From positions 62,001 to 126,000 of the forward strand of contig NZ_BMPM01000001.1 in the NCBI RefSeq assembly GCF_014647595.1: DNA of 64,000 bases, given 5' to 3'. A model generated the notes under the pieces. That model searched no databases. It worked only from the letters and a program-made list of their open reading frames with translations, and was not told the origin of the DNA. Position 1 is the stretch's first letter. Each line of letters starts with the position of its first letter. This DNA comes from Paenarthrobacter histidinolovorans. GTDB taxonomy: Bacteria; Actinomycetota; Actinomycetes; Actinomycetales; Micrococcaceae. This document shows, one piece after another, positions 1-8,845 of this stretch. A program made the translations under genes and the position numbers.

Positions 1-1736
1 AGATCAGCGCCCGAGCCAGGCTGGATGGCCTCAAGTCGGTTGAGGAAACGGTGCCGTTCTTCATCCAGCAGACGTTGGCACTGCGTGTGCAGGTCCTGCC
101 TGGCCTGCTGGGCAAGGCGGCGGACAGCGTCCTCGCCGAATACCGCTTCGAGCAGTTTCTGCCCGACTACCGCCGTGCCGCCCGCGATGCCGATTTCCAG
201 ACCACTCAGGCCTGCCGTCATGGAGAACACCACCACCATGAGTGCAGCACCAAGGCCGTTGACCCCGAAGGACAGCCACCTTGCTTGGGTCCGCTTCCCC
301 TGGCCCTGTGTACGGATCATCTCCATGAGACCCTCCTGCCAGGTACGGATTGCCGCGGCCGCTTTGGCGTCGAAACCCTCGCTTGTTCCGGAGAGGTCGT
401 CGCGGTCCAGGAGTTGGCGGCCCGCCGGGTCCGCCCGCCAGCGCCTGTCAACGTTTTCAGCCGCCGTGGCAGCTTCATCGAGGATGACCGCCTGCAGCCC
501 TGTTTCGATCGCAGTCTCCACCTTTACCGCCGGCGCCGGTTCGCCACGGAAAAAAGCGCCCATACGGTCCCTCATGCGGCCGATGTTCTGCTCCAGGGTC
601 CGAAAGAACTCGCCCGTTCCCACAAAATCCTGCCACCGGGCCAAGACTTCTCCGCGGAGAAGCGCCCCATCCTTGGTGGCTTCAAGGATGCGGGTGAGCG
701 CGTGCTCGTATTCCTCGGAGCATGATCCCTCCAAGTCCCGGGTGGCAGCTTCCTGCGCCGCTGCGGCCACTGCCACTGCTTCCAGTCGAAGGCCCACGGC
801 TTTGACGGCCCCGTTGAGTGTCCGCCGGGCAACCTCGGCACGGCCGGTGGCGTTGGCGGCCAGGGCTCCGAGCCACCGGCGCAACGGCTCCACCGATTCC
901 GCCGGCAGCATTCCCAGCCCGTCCAGTGCGCTTTCCGGCATGACAAAGAGAGTTGCCCCGCCGAGGCCCTGACGGTCAAGCATCGCCTGCAAGTCGGTCC
1001 GCACTTCATCTTCGGCCGCCGGCGGCACGCGGTCCAGGACCACGGCCACGGTGATGTCCCGCGAAGCCGCGTCCAGGAGCAAACGCCAGGGAACGGCGTC
1101 GGCATACCGGTTGGCTGTGGTGACGAAAATCCACAGGTCCGCCGCGGCCAGCAGTTGCCCGGCGAGCCTGCGGTTGTCGTCGGAGATGGAGTCGACATCC
1201 GGGGCATCCAACAGGGCAATGCCCTGGGCCACGGCCGGGTGCCCCAGCAGCACCAACGAGGTGATCGCCGGGGCGTCGGGGCCGGGGCCTGCCTGGTTCG
1301 CCGGGACGGGAACTGAGGACACCGCGCCGCGGATCCGCTGCAGGTTCGGCAGGATCCTCTGCCCTTCGAACCACCCCGCATCGTTGGGGTGGTGCAAAAG
1401 GATCGGTTGGCGGGTAGTAGGCCTGATCGCTCCCGAACGTGTCACCGGGAATCCAACCAGAGCATTGACCAACGTGGACTTCCCCGCCCCGGTTGAACCA
1501 CCAACCACGGCCAGCAGCGGCGCGTCCAGGCTGCGGTAGCGGGGAATGATGTAGTCATCAAGCTGCGCCAGGGACTCCCTGATCCATTGGCGCGCCTCCT
1601 GGGCTTCGGGCACAGCCAGGGGAAGCATGGTGGCCGCAAGTTCGGCGCGTGCAGCTTCCAGGGTTTCGACGGCGGCTGCCGCACTTGGGGGCACAGGGCT
1701 CACCCGGGATGCTGACGGGTCTGAGTGTTCGGTCAC
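1..1736 (-). CDS. Dynamin-like P-loop GTPase, 3' end beyond window
   Basis: The frame is open on the minus strand from a GTG at 1736 through the left edge, so the C-terminus is missing. A clear Walker A motif (GGSTGAGKST) is encoded near 1470-1500, followed about 95 residues later by a switch-II-like DAPDVDS (about 1190-1210). A long helical, Ala/Glu-rich region follows. A hydrophobic double stretch (about 180-290) looks like a membrane hairpin. This order (GTPase, helical stalk, membrane insertion) is that of bacterial dynamin-like or YfjP-type GTPases, which act on membranes. An alternative start is the ATG at 1628, which would remove 36 Ala-rich residues; neither start has a strong ribosome binding site. 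Specific function is unknown. Confidence 0.72.
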   Translation of the reverse strand, partial: MTEHSDPSASRVSPVPPSAAAAVETLEAARAELAATMLPLAVPEAQEARQWIRESLAQLDDYIIPRYRSLDAPLLAVVGGSTGAGKSTLVNALVGFPVTRSGAIRPTTRQPILLHHPNDAGWFEGQRILPNLQRIRGAVSSVPVPANQAGPGPDAPAITSLVLLGHPAVAQGIALLDAPDVDSISDDNRRLAGQLLAAADLWIFVTTANRYADAVPWRLLLDAASRDITVAVVLDRVPPAAEDEVRTDLQAMLDRQGLGGATLFVMPESALDGLGMLPAESVEPLRRWLGALAANATGRAEVARRTLNGAVKAVGLRLEAVAVAAAAQEAATRDLEGSCSEEYEHALTRILEATKDGALLRGEVLARWQDFVGTGEFFRTLEQNIGRMRDRMGAFFRGEPAPAVKVETAIETGLQAVILDEAATAAENVDRRWRADPAGRQLLDRDDLSGTSEGFDAKAAAAIRTWQEGLMEMIRTQGQGKRTQARWLSFGVNGLGAALMVVVFSMTAGLSGLEIGIAGGTAVVGQKLLEAVFGEDAVRRLAQQARQDLHTQCQRLLDEERHRFLNRLEAIQPGSGAD

Positions 1737-1796
1737 AGCATCATCATGCCAGCCCGGTCCCGCCCACGAGCGCCGGGCAGGCGCACTGGGCAAAAA

Positions 1797-1830
1797 AGAA
1801 ATCCCCCGGAACATGTGTTCCGGGGGATTC
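1797..1830 (-). terminator. Rho-independent terminator of the tRNA-Gln/tRNA-Glu unit
   Basis: A perfect GC-rich inverted repeat (AATCCCCCGGAACA and its complement) lies just 3' of tRNA-Glu. On the minus strand it is followed by a T-rich tract (TTCTTTTTT). It closes the tRNA transcript before the GTPase gene. Confidence 0.85.
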
Positions 1831-1834
1831 ATTG

Positions 1835-1907
1835 TGACCCCAGCGGGATTCGAACCCGCGTTACCGCCGTGAGAGGGCGGCGTACTAGGCCGCTATACGA
1901 TGGGGCC
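1835..1907 (-). tRNA. tRNA-Glu (anticodon CTC)
   Basis: The minus strand folds as a 73-nt cloverleaf. It has a seven-pair acceptor stem (GGCCCCA with TGGGGTC, one G-T pair), anticodon stem CCGCC/GGCGG with loop CTCTCAC, a T-arm with GGTTCGAATCC and discriminator A. CCA is not encoded. It is the second gene of a two-tRNA transcript after tRNA-Gln and lies near gltX, which charges it. Confidence 0.95.
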
Positions 1908-2035
1908 TTGCACTTTTTTGTCACCGTTTCCGGCGATCAAGCTGAATGAGTATTTCATACTTTCAGCCTCGCTCCAAATCGCTTTCGCTGATTGGAGGTT
2001 CCGAATTTCCTGCGTATTTACGCGGAATTTCAGAG

Positions 2036-2107
2036 CTGGGATACCAGGACTCGAACCTAGAATGACGGTACCAGAAACCGTAGTGTTGCCAATTACACCA
2101 TATCCCA
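2036..2107 (-). tRNA. tRNA-Gln (anticodon CTG)
   Basis: A 72-nt cloverleaf on the minus strand. The acceptor stem is TGGGATA with TATCCCA, the anticodon loop is TTCTGGT, and the T-arm has GGTTCGAGTCC with discriminator G. CCA is not encoded. Actinobacteria generally lack GlnRS, so this tRNA is expected to be mischarged with Glu by GltX and amidated by GatCAB. That is family knowledge, not seen here. Confidence 0.95.
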
Positions 2108-2183
2108 AAGTGACTTTCGGACCGGAGTTCCCCGCCTTGGTTTCCCTCAGCTTTTCCCTCCGTGCCCCTCAGCACGAGTAATG

Positions 2184-2212
2184 ACTCTACCGGAGTCTTG
2201 CCACCTGCACAA
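2184..2212 (-). promoter_or_regulatory. Promoter of the tRNA-Gln/tRNA-Glu unit
   Basis: On the minus strand TTGTGC (2207-2212) and TAGAGT (2184-2189) are separated by exactly 17 bp, about 75 bp upstream of tRNA-Gln. The same TAGAGT hexamer precedes both tRNA-Lys genes of this window. Confidence 0.6.
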
Positions 2213-2245
2213 ATCGACAAGCCGTTACCTGCATCACATGGAAAC

Positions 2246-2974
2246 TCAGACGGCCGTCGGTGCCGTCGCCAGCAATTGCGAGAGGGAATCCACCTGACGT
2301 CCAGTGAACTCTTCCACTACTTCGCCGGTCCTGTTGAGCCAGACTCCCACCAGCCCTGCTGCATCGGCACCATCAGCATCGAGCAGCCGGTTGTCGCCTA
2401 CGTAGAGGGTCACTCCAGGCTCTGTGCCCAGAAGACGCACGCCTTCAAGATAGATGGCCGGGTCAGGCTTGGCGACCCCCACAGTGTCCGTGCCCACCAG
2501 AACCTTGATCCGCGACAGGCCGGCACCGTCCAGCTTGGCGCGCTGGTAATCGTGCACATTGTTGCTGACAGCCCCATAAGGGATGCCTGCGGCGTCGAGC
2601 GCGTCCAACACACCTTCCACATCGGGGAAGGCGCGAACGTATGCTGTCTGGCGTTGGTGATACTCGGCTACCCACGCCTGGGCGTCCTCGCCGTCGTCGA
2701 GTTCGACGCCGAAGTGACCGAGTGCGGCCCGGCCCCGCAGCAGCCGCTGCTCGTTGAAGGTCAGCTCACCGGCCAGGTAACGGTCGTAGAAATGCGTTGT
2801 TTCGTGCGTGAAGATCCGGCCGAACTTCACCCACCCGGCCTGGTCAAGGCCGGGCAGGAGATGTTCGCTGACATCACGCAAAGCTGTCGTCATGGCGTAT
2901 TCAAGGTCCACCAGAGTGTCGTCAATGTCGAACAGGACACCGCGGATAGCGCCGAAGGCAGTTGCAATCGCCAT
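2246..2974 (-). CDS. HAD-superfamily hydrolase (phosphatase-like)
   Basis: A 242-residue protein with all four HAD motifs in order. Motif I FDIDDTLVD (near residues 15-23) holds the nucleophile Asp and the acid/base Asp. Motif II is GAVSNN in the middle. Motif III has the Lys in GVAKPDPAIY, and motif IV is VGDNRLLDADGA. The helical cap between motifs I and II makes it a subclass I enzyme. Substrate cannot be told from sequence; relatives dephosphorylate small metabolites such as phosphoglycolate or sugar phosphates. It follows gltX by 13 bp and is probably co-transcribed with it. Confidence 0.88.
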   Translation of the reverse strand: MAIATAFGAIRGVLFDIDDTLVDLEYAMTTALRDVSEHLLPGLDQAGWVKFGRIFTHETTHFYDRYLAGELTFNEQRLLRGRAALGHFGVELDDGEDAQAWVAEYHQRQTAYVRAFPDVEGVLDALDAAGIPYGAVSNNVHDYQRAKLDGAGLSRIKVLVGTDTVGVAKPDPAIYLEGVRLLGTEPGVTLYVGDNRLLDADGADAAGLVGVWLNRTGEVVEEFTGRQVDSLSQLLATAPTAV

Positions 2975-2987
2975 GACAGGTGCCCTT

Positions 2988-4508
2988 CTAGCCGCGGAAA
3001 GCGCGAACGCGGGCCAACGAGGAATCCTTGCCCAGGATCACCATCGACTCGAACAACGGTGGGGAAATGCGACGACCGGAGATGGCCGTGCGCACAGGCC
3101 CGAACGCTGCCCTGGGCTTGATGCCCAGGTCCTCCACGAGTGCCTGCTTGAGCGCGGTCTGGATGTTTTCCGCCGTCCACTCTTCGATGGGTTCCAGGGC
3201 GGCAAGGGCAGCGTCCAGGACTTCCTCCAGGTTGGCCGGGAGGCCCTTGCGGGCGTCGTCCGCGATGTCGATTGCGTCGTCGGCCTTGAACAGGAAGGCC
3301 AGCATCTCAGGAGCCTCGCCCAGGAGCGTGATGCGCTCCTGAACCAGCGGGGCGGCCTCTGCGAGGATCTCTTCCTGACGAGGGGTGAGGATCTCTCCTA
3401 CGAAACCTGCAGCACGGAGGTAAGGAACCAGGCGTTCCTTGAAGTCCTCCGGCGCGAGCATCCGCACATGGGTTCCATTGATGGCTTCGGCCTTCTTGAT
3501 GTCGAAACGCGCCGGGTTGCCAAGGACATCGTGGATGTCGAAGTTGGCTACGAGCTGCTCCACCGTGAAGATGTCTTCGTCCGCGCTCAGCGACCAGCCA
3601 AGCAGGGAGAGGTAGTTCAGCAGGCCCTCAGGAATGAAGCCACGTTCGCGGTGCAGGAACAGGCTGGACTCGGGATCGCGCTTGGAGAGCTTCTTGTTGC
3701 CCTGGCCCATGACGTACGGCAGGTGGCCGAACTCCGGCATGTACTCCGCAACGCCGATCGCGTACAGCGCCCGGTACAGAGCGATCTGCCGCGGCGTGGA
3801 GCTCAACAGGTCCTCGCCGCGCAGGACGTGGGTGATGCCCATGAGGGCGTCATCCACCGGGTTCACCAAGGTGTACAGCGGGGCACCATTGGCGCGGACC
3901 ACAGCGAAGTCGGGGACCGAACCGGCCTTGAAGGTGATCTCCCCGCGGACGAGGTCGTTGAAGGTCAGGTCCTCGTCCGGCATGCGAAGACGCAGGACAG
4001 CTTCCCTGCCCTCGGCCTTGAACTGCGCGAGCTGCTCTTCGGTGAGGTGGCGGTCGAAACCGTCATAGCCCAGCTTGGGATCGCGGCCTGCGGCCCTGTG
4101 ACGGGCTTCGATTTCGTCCGGAGTGGAGTAGGACTCGTAGACGTGTCCCCCGGCTTTAAGCTTGGCGATGACATCCTGGTAAATGTCACCGCGCTGCGAC
4201 TGGCGGTAAGGCTCATGCGGGCCGCCGACTTCCACGCCTTCATCCCAGTTGATGCCGAGCCACTTGAGCGCATCCAGCAGCTGGTGGTAGCTCTCCTCAC
4301 TGTCGCGGGCAGAGTCGGTGTCCTCGATCCGGAAGACCAGCTTGCCGCCAGTGTGGCGCGCGTAAGCCCAGTTGAAAAGGGCAGTGCGGATCAGGCCAAC
4401 GTGCGGGGTTCCCGTGGGTGACGGGCAGAAGCGGACCCGGACGGGAGTCTCGGCGTTGACGGCAGGAATGGCGCTGGAGGCAGCGGGGGACGCAGAAGCA
4501 GTAGTCAT
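2988..4508 (-). CDS. gltX: Glutamyl-tRNA synthetase
   Basis: A 506-residue class I aminoacyl-tRNA synthetase. The HIGH-type signature is in [19 protein letters not shown] near the N-terminus, and the KMSKS-type loop is [10 protein letters not shown] around residue 275. The C-terminal half is the helical anticodon-binding domain. It activates glutamate and charges tRNA-Glu. In bacteria without GlnRS it also makes Glu-tRNA-Gln for the amidotransferase pathway. The N-terminal Ala/Ser-rich extension ([13 protein letters not shown]) is typical of actinobacterial members. A HAD hydrolase and the genes for tRNA-Gln and tRNA-Glu lie downstream on the same strand. Confidence 0.97.
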   Translation of the reverse strand: MTTASASPAASSAIPAVNAETPVRVRFCPSPTGTPHVGLIRTALFNWAYARHTGGKLVFRIEDTDSARDSEESYHQLLDALKWLGINWDEGVEVGGPHEPYRQSQRGDIYQDVIAKLKAGGHVYESYSTPDEIEARHRAAGRDPKLGYDGFDRHLTEEQLAQFKAEGREAVLRLRMPDEDLTFNDLVRGEITFKAGSVPDFAVVRANGAPLYTLVNPVDDALMGITHVLRGEDLLSSTPRQIALYRALYAIGVAEYMPEFGHLPYVMGQGNKKLSKRDPESSLFLHRERGFIPEGLLNYLSLLGWSLSADEDIFTVEQLVANFDIHDVLGNPARFDIKKAEAINGTHVRMLAPEDFKERLVPYLRAAGFVGEILTPRQEEILAEAAPLVQERITLLGEAPEMLAFLFKADDAIDIADDARKGLPANLEEVLDAALAALEPIEEWTAENIQTALKQALVEDLGIKPRAAFGPVRTAISGRRISPPLFESMVILGKDSSLARVRAFRG

Positions 4509-4560
4509 AGTAGTTCCAACTTTACCGCTTGGCGTCGCCTCGGTTGCCCGGGCGAAGACG

Positions 4561-4610
4561 CACGACGGCGGTGCTTGCCTTTCGCGCGAAAGGCAAGCAC
4601 CGCCGTCGTG
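4561..4610. repeat. Perfect 50-bp palindrome (two 25-bp arms, no spacer)
   Basis: The 25 bases from 4561 (CACGACGGCGGTGCTTGCCT and five more) are followed directly by their exact reverse complement. It lies downstream of the FAH-family gene and upstream of gltX on the minus strand. As RNA it forms a very stable hairpin and probably ends the upstream transcript in both directions; GTTTT follows on the plus strand. A related imperfect hairpin starting with the same CACGACGGCGGT lies at 6365-6411. Confidence 0.8.
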
Positions 4611-4630
4611 GTTTTGCTGTGTCCGGTCGC

Positions 4631-5407
4631 TTACCGGCGAACGACGGGGTTGGAGAGGCGTCCGATGCCTTCGATCTCCACTTCAAAGCGGTCGCCCTCG
4701 CTGACCAGGCCTACACCGGCGGGGGTGCCGGTCATGATGACGTCGCCCGGAAGAAGGGTGAACGCGTGGGAAACGATCGATACGAGCTCGCGAACGCCGC
4801 GGATCATTTGGTTGGTGCTGCCATCCTGGCGAATTTCTCCGTTGAGGCGGCCCTGGATGGAGAGGTCTTCGTGGTCCAGCTCGGTCTCGATCCATGGCCC
4901 CAGTGGCGCGGAGGTATCGAAGCCCTTGGCCCGCGCCCACTGGAGGTCCGTTTTCTGGACATCGCGGGCGGTGAGGTCGTTGCCGCAGGTGTAGCCGAAG
5001 ATGACATCGTCCGCGCGCTCTTCGGGAACGTCCTTGCAGATGCGGCCAATCACGACGCACAGCTCAGCTTCGAACGAGACCTCCTCGGAGAACTCGGGGA
5101 GGATGATGGGATCGTTCGGACCGATCACCGACGTGTTCGGCTTGAGGAAAAGCAACGGCTGTTGCGGCACCTCATTGCCGAGTTCCGCAGCGTGCTCTGC
5201 GAAGTTCCTGCCTACGCCAATAACCTTGCTGCGCGGAATGATGGGGGCGAGAAGCCGCACGTCCTCCAGCTTGTGCTTGACGTGGGTACGTTCAACGCCG
5301 TTAAAGAAAGGGTCACCGTTGATGACAGTGATTTCCTCACTGCCGGGCTCGCCTTCCACAACGCCGTAAAGGGGATCAGAATCAACTACAAACCGGGCGA
5401 TACGCAT
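4631..5407 (-). CDS. Fumarylacetoacetate hydrolase family protein
   Basis: A 258-residue protein with the FAH catalytic fold filling the C-terminal 200 residues. Characteristic parts are [14 protein letters not shown], the metal-binding acidic run around [11 protein letters not shown], and the C-terminal [13 protein letters not shown]. The family hydrolyses or decarboxylates 2-oxo-acid compounds from aromatic or sugar-acid breakdown with Mg2+; acylpyruvase is one common activity. The short N-terminal part ([15 protein letters not shown]) is the usual DUF2437-like extension. A second, divergent family member lies at 44441. The exact substrate is not predictable. Confidence 0.88.
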   Translation of the reverse strand: MRIARFVVDSDPLYGVVEGEPGSEEITVINGDPFFNGVERTHVKHKLEDVRLLAPIIPRSKVIGVGRNFAEHAAELGNEVPQQPLLFLKPNTSVIGPNDPIILPEFSEEVSFEAELCVVIGRICKDVPEERADDVIFGYTCGNDLTARDVQKTDLQWARAKGFDTSAPLGPWIETELDHEDLSIQGRLNGEIRQDGSTNQMIRGVRELVSIVSHAFTLLPGDVIMTGTPAGVGLVSEGDRFEVEIEGIGRLSNPVVRR

Positions 5408-5430
5408 GGGCCCAAGCCTACCGTCACGGC

Positions 5431-6261
5431 CTAGCTTCGAAGGTATTCCAGCTGCGCCGCGACAGAGGTCTCAGCGGCCCACCTGACCGACGGGTCGACG
5501 TCGGCGTACACCACGTCCGTCACTTGGGCGATGGTTGCGTCCTGGCCCACCTGCTCCAGGGCTGCCCTGATTTGCTCCAGACGCTGATGGCGATGTGCGC
5601 GGTATTCGCGGCACTTCGCGTCCAGGGCGGGAAGCACAGGACCGTGGGCCGGGAGCAGCGTGGCCGCACCGAGGGCCTCGAGCTTGTCCAGACTGGCGAG
5701 GTAATCCCCCAGCCGGCCATCAGGGTAGTCCAGCACAGTAGTGCCCCGGCCCAGGATGGTGTCGCCAGTGAGCACGGACCCCTGTGGACCGTCGTCGGGG
5801 AGGTGGAAGCACACCGAATCCGAAGTGTGGCCGGGGGTTGCCAGCACACGGATTTCAACGCCGCCCGCGTTGATGACTTCACGGTCCCGGAGAGGATTGC
5901 CACCATGGCAGTACTCCAAGGACATCGCCCGGACCGGGGCGCCCGTCAGCTCATGGAAGCGCTCGGATGCTTCAGTGTGGTCGGTGTGGCGATGGGTTAT
6001 CAGGACCAGCTCAACCCGACCGGCCGCGGCCAGTTCAGCCAGATGCTCTTCATCCCGGGGACCCGGGTCCACAACCACTGCGCGGCCCGAACCGGGAACG
6101 CCGATGACGTACGAGTTGGTGCCGTCCAAGCTCATCGGGCCAGGGTTCGGGGCAAGCCGGAAGCGCGTCAGTGCGCTGCTGCGCTGCAGGGAGGAGCCGC
6201 CCGTGTGCTGGTGGCCTGGAGTCGCCATTGGTTCTGGAGTCGCCATTGGTTCAGTAGTCAC
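5431..6261 (-). CDS. Metallo-beta-lactamase-fold hydrolase
   Basis: A 276-residue protein with the zinc signature ITHRHTDHTEAS (HxHxDH), a downstream LATPGHTSDSVCFH carrying the third-ligand His, and GDTILGRGT providing the bridging Asp. The C-terminal region (LLPAHGPVLPALDAKCREYRAHRHQRLEQI) matches the RNase Z/LACTB2-like group of hydrolases. The start is uncertain. GTG 6261 is chosen, GTG 6303 would add 14 residues, and ATG 6246 or 6228 are also possible because the N-terminus repeats MATPEPMATP. Role unknown; LACTB2-like proteins act on RNA or thioesters. Confidence 0.82.
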   Translation of the reverse strand: MTTEPMATPEPMATPGHQHTGGSSLQRSSALTRFRLAPNPGPMSLDGTNSYVIGVPGSGRAVVVDPGPRDEEHLAELAAAGRVELVLITHRHTDHTEASERFHELTGAPVRAMSLEYCHGGNPLRDREVINAGGVEIRVLATPGHTSDSVCFHLPDDGPQGSVLTGDTILGRGTTVLDYPDGRLGDYLASLDKLEALGAATLLPAHGPVLPALDAKCREYRAHRHQRLEQIRAALEQVGQDATIAQVTDVVYADVDPSVRWAAETSVAAQLEYLRS

Positions 6262-6364
6262 AGTCCCATCTTGGCACCCTTCTGAGCCTCCATCACTTCC
6301 CACCGGCTTCCCGCCAGCCCCGAACGAGGCACCCCGTAATGTGAGGATGCGTCCGGGAAGCAGA

Positions 6365-6406
6365 ACGGCGGACCTGCCGCTTGGTAACCAAGGGCAGGAC
6401 CGCCGT
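6365..6406 (-). terminator. Imperfect hairpin downstream of ilvE
   Basis: ACGGCGG, CCTGCC and CTTGGT pair with their complements around a short loop, with one-base bulges. It sits 34 bp after the ilvE stop and probably terminates it. Its outer arm shares CGACGGCGGT with the palindrome at 4561. Confidence 0.55.
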
Positions 6407-6439
6407 CGTGCGTTTGAGTTGTCCGGTAAATCCTGAGGA

Positions 6440-7552
6440 TCAGACCAGGCGGGTCAGCCAGCCGTGCGTGTCCTCCACGGTTCCGGTCTGGATGCCGAGA
6501 AGCTTCTCGCGGATGGCCATGGTGGTTTCCCCCGCCTTGGCGTCCTCGGCACCAATGAACTCGGTGGCGTCCTTCAGGACCCCGATCGGCGTGATGACCG
6601 CTGCCGTTCCACAAGCGAAGACTTCAGTGATATCACCCGAAGCCACGCCGTCGCGCCACTCGTCCAGCGTGATCTTCCGCTCGGAGACCTCGCGGCCCAT
6701 GTCCCGGGCAACCTGGATGACGGACATGCGCGTAACGCCCTCGAGGATGGTGCCGCTCAGTGCAGGAGTCACCAAGGAGCCATCCTTCATGACGAAGAAG
6801 ACATTCATGCCGCCGAGTTCTTCCACGGCGTCGTCATTGAAGTGGTCCAGGAACAGTACCTGCTTGCAGCCGTTCGCTTCGGCTTCCTGCTGTGCGATCA
6901 GCGACGCAGCATAGTTGCCGCCGCACTTGGCGGCACCGGTTCCACCGCGTCCCGCACGGGCGTACTCACGGGAGATCCAGATGGAGACCGGCTTGAGTTC
7001 ACCGCCGAAGTAGTTGCCGGCAGGAGATGCGATGACGCGGAAGGACACTTCCCGTGCAGCCCGGACGCCGAGGAAAGCCTCGGTGGCAATCATGAACGGA
7101 CGCAGGTAGAGAGCTTCGCCGTCACCGGACGGTACCCATTTCTGGTCCGCCTGAACGAGTTCGCGGATGGCGCCCAGGAAGTACTCTTCGGGCAGCTCGG
7201 GAAGGGCCAGGCGGCGGGCCGACTTGTTCAGTCGTGCCGCGTTGGCTTCGGGCCGGAAGGTCCACACGGAACCATCGGCGTGGCGGTAGGCCTTGAGGCC
7301 TTCAAAGATTTCCTGGCCGTAGTGCAGGACAGCGGCCGACGGATCCAGGGAGATGGGTCCGTAGGGCTCGATCCGGGCATTCTGCCAACCGCCATTGCCA
7401 TCGGCGTCGACTTTGTAGTCGACGACGGCGGTGTGGTCGGTGAAGTAGTCGCCAAAGCCCGGGTTCGCCAGGATGGCTGCACGCTCCTCAGCAGACTTCG
7501 GGTTTTCCGAGAGCTGCTGGCTGAATTCGACGCCGTGGGCAGTCTGAGTCAT
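6440..7552 (-). CDS. ilvE: Branched-chain amino acid aminotransferase
   Basis: A 370-residue fold-type IV PLP enzyme. It transfers the amino group between glutamate and the 2-oxo acids of Val, Leu and Ile, the last step of their synthesis. The PLP lysine lies in [15 protein letters not shown] near residue 202, and the conserved [10 protein letters not shown] and phosphate-binding [10 protein letters not shown] are present. The start at 7552 is chosen because GGAGGAAAC stands directly upstream of this ATG. Length fits actinobacterial IlvE. leuB lies upstream on the same strand, 117 bp away. Confidence 0.96.
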   Translation of the reverse strand: MTQTAHGVEFSQQLSENPKSAEERAAILANPGFGDYFTDHTAVVDYKVDADGNGGWQNARIEPYGPISLDPSAAVLHYGQEIFEGLKAYRHADGSVWTFRPEANAARLNKSARRLALPELPEEYFLGAIRELVQADQKWVPSGDGEALYLRPFMIATEAFLGVRAAREVSFRVIASPAGNYFGGELKPVSIWISREYARAGRGGTGAAKCGGNYAASLIAQQEAEANGCKQVLFLDHFNDDAVEELGGMNVFFVMKDGSLVTPALSGTILEGVTRMSVIQVARDMGREVSERKITLDEWRDGVASGDITEVFACGTAAVITPIGVLKDATEFIGAEDAKAGETTMAIREKLLGIQTGTVEDTHGWLTRLV

Positions 7553-7669
7553 GTTTCCTCCACAGTCAGCTACCTGGCACGGCGAACCGGGCCCCAAAGG
7601 GTGTGGTTCAGCGATGGACCAGGGAAGCAGATAAATAATTCAAGACAAGCTTACGCCTGGGTAACAGGC

Positions 7670-8722
7670 CTAAAGTGCGGCCGCAATGGCATCGCCAATG
7701 GCAGCTGTGCTGCGCGGCTTTCCATCGCGGTTCTCGACGTCGGCAACAACTGCCGCTTCGATCTTGCGGGCCGCCGTGGTGTAGCCAAGGTGGTCCAGAA
7801 GGAGCACTGCGGAGAGGATGGCCGCGGTTGGATCGGCTTTCTGCTGACCGGCGATGTCCGGAGCTGAGCCATGGACGGGTTCAAACATGGACGGCGCCGT
7901 GCGGTCCATGTTGATGTTCCCCGATGCCGCCAGGCCGATACCGCCTGTGACGGCAGCAGCGAGGTCGGTGAGGATGTCGCCGAAGAGGTTGTCGGTGACG
8001 ATCACATCGAAACGCGAGGGGTCAGTCACCATGAAGATGGTGGCCGCGTCGATGTGCAGGTAATCGTGGGTTACTTCCGGGAATTCCCGGGCCACTGCCT
8101 CCACCGTCCGCTTCCACAGGTGCCCGGCGAAGACCAGGACGTTGTGCTTGTGGACGAGGGTGACATGTTTGCGCGGACGTTCGCTGGCCCGGCGGAAGGC
8201 ATCGCGGACAACGCGCTCCACGCCGTGGGCGGTGTTGAGGGAAACCTCCGTGGCAACTTCGTGCGGAGTGCCCCCACGCAACGTGCCGCCGTTGCCCACG
8301 TAGGGGCCTTCGGTTCCTTCACGAACCACGATGAAATCAATTGCCCCGGGGTTGGCCAAAGGGCTGCCGACGGTGCCGTACAGCCGTGATGGACGCAGGT
8401 TCACATAGTGGTCCAGGCTGAAGCGGAGCTTGAGGAGCATTTCGCGTTCGATGATGCCGGAGGGAATGCGCGTATCCCCGGGTGCTGCGCCCACGGCACC
8501 GAAGAGGATGGCATCGCGTGTGCGGAGATCCGCAAGGACCTCGTCAGGCAGGGTCTCGCCCGTCTCAAGCCAGTGCTGGGCACCGAGCTTGTAGTGGGTC
8601 TGCTCGAGGGTGACGCCTTCAGCGGCGACGGCTTTCCCTAGAACCTTGACGGCTTCGGCGATGACCTCCGGGCCAATGCCGTCGCCGGGGATGACAGCGA
8701 GGTTGATGGACGATGCACTCAT
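7670..8722 (-). CDS. leuB: 3-isopropylmalate dehydrogenase
   Basis: A 350-residue NAD-dependent beta-decarboxylating dehydrogenase for the third step of leucine synthesis. Seen are the N-terminal [11 protein letters not shown], the substrate-binding arginines in the [20 protein letters not shown] region, the Tyr/Lys region ([13 protein letters not shown]), the acidic metal site ([17 protein letters not shown]) and the C-terminal NAD-binding [12 protein letters not shown]. The start at ATG 8722 gives the usual N-terminus; a further-upstream ATG at 8758 would add residues unlike the family. It faces the histidine-kinase gene divergently. The leader carries AGTGAGACGAT, similar to a motif in front of ilvB. 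Confidence 0.96.
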   Translation of the reverse strand: MSASSINLAVIPGDGIGPEVIAEAVKVLGKAVAAEGVTLEQTHYKLGAQHWLETGETLPDEVLADLRTRDAILFGAVGAAPGDTRIPSGIIEREMLLKLRFSLDHYVNLRPSRLYGTVGSPLANPGAIDFIVVREGTEGPYVGNGGTLRGGTPHEVATEVSLNTAHGVERVVRDAFRRASERPRKHVTLVHKHNVLVFAGHLWKRTVEAVAREFPEVTHDYLHIDAATIFMVTDPSRFDVIVTDNLFGDILTDLAAAVTGGIGLAASGNINMDRTAPSMFEPVHGSAPDIAGQQKADPTAAILSAVLLLDHLGYTTAARKIEAAVVADVENRDGKPRSTAAIGDAIAAAL

Positions 8723-8845
8723 ACGTCTATCTAGCCAAGGGATCCACATGCTGGTCAAAATCGTCTCACTGTTTGAACACTGGGCATGGGTGGCTCAGAC
8801 CCTGGCATGATGCCCACGCCCCGGCCCAGCACATAGAGTCTTACC

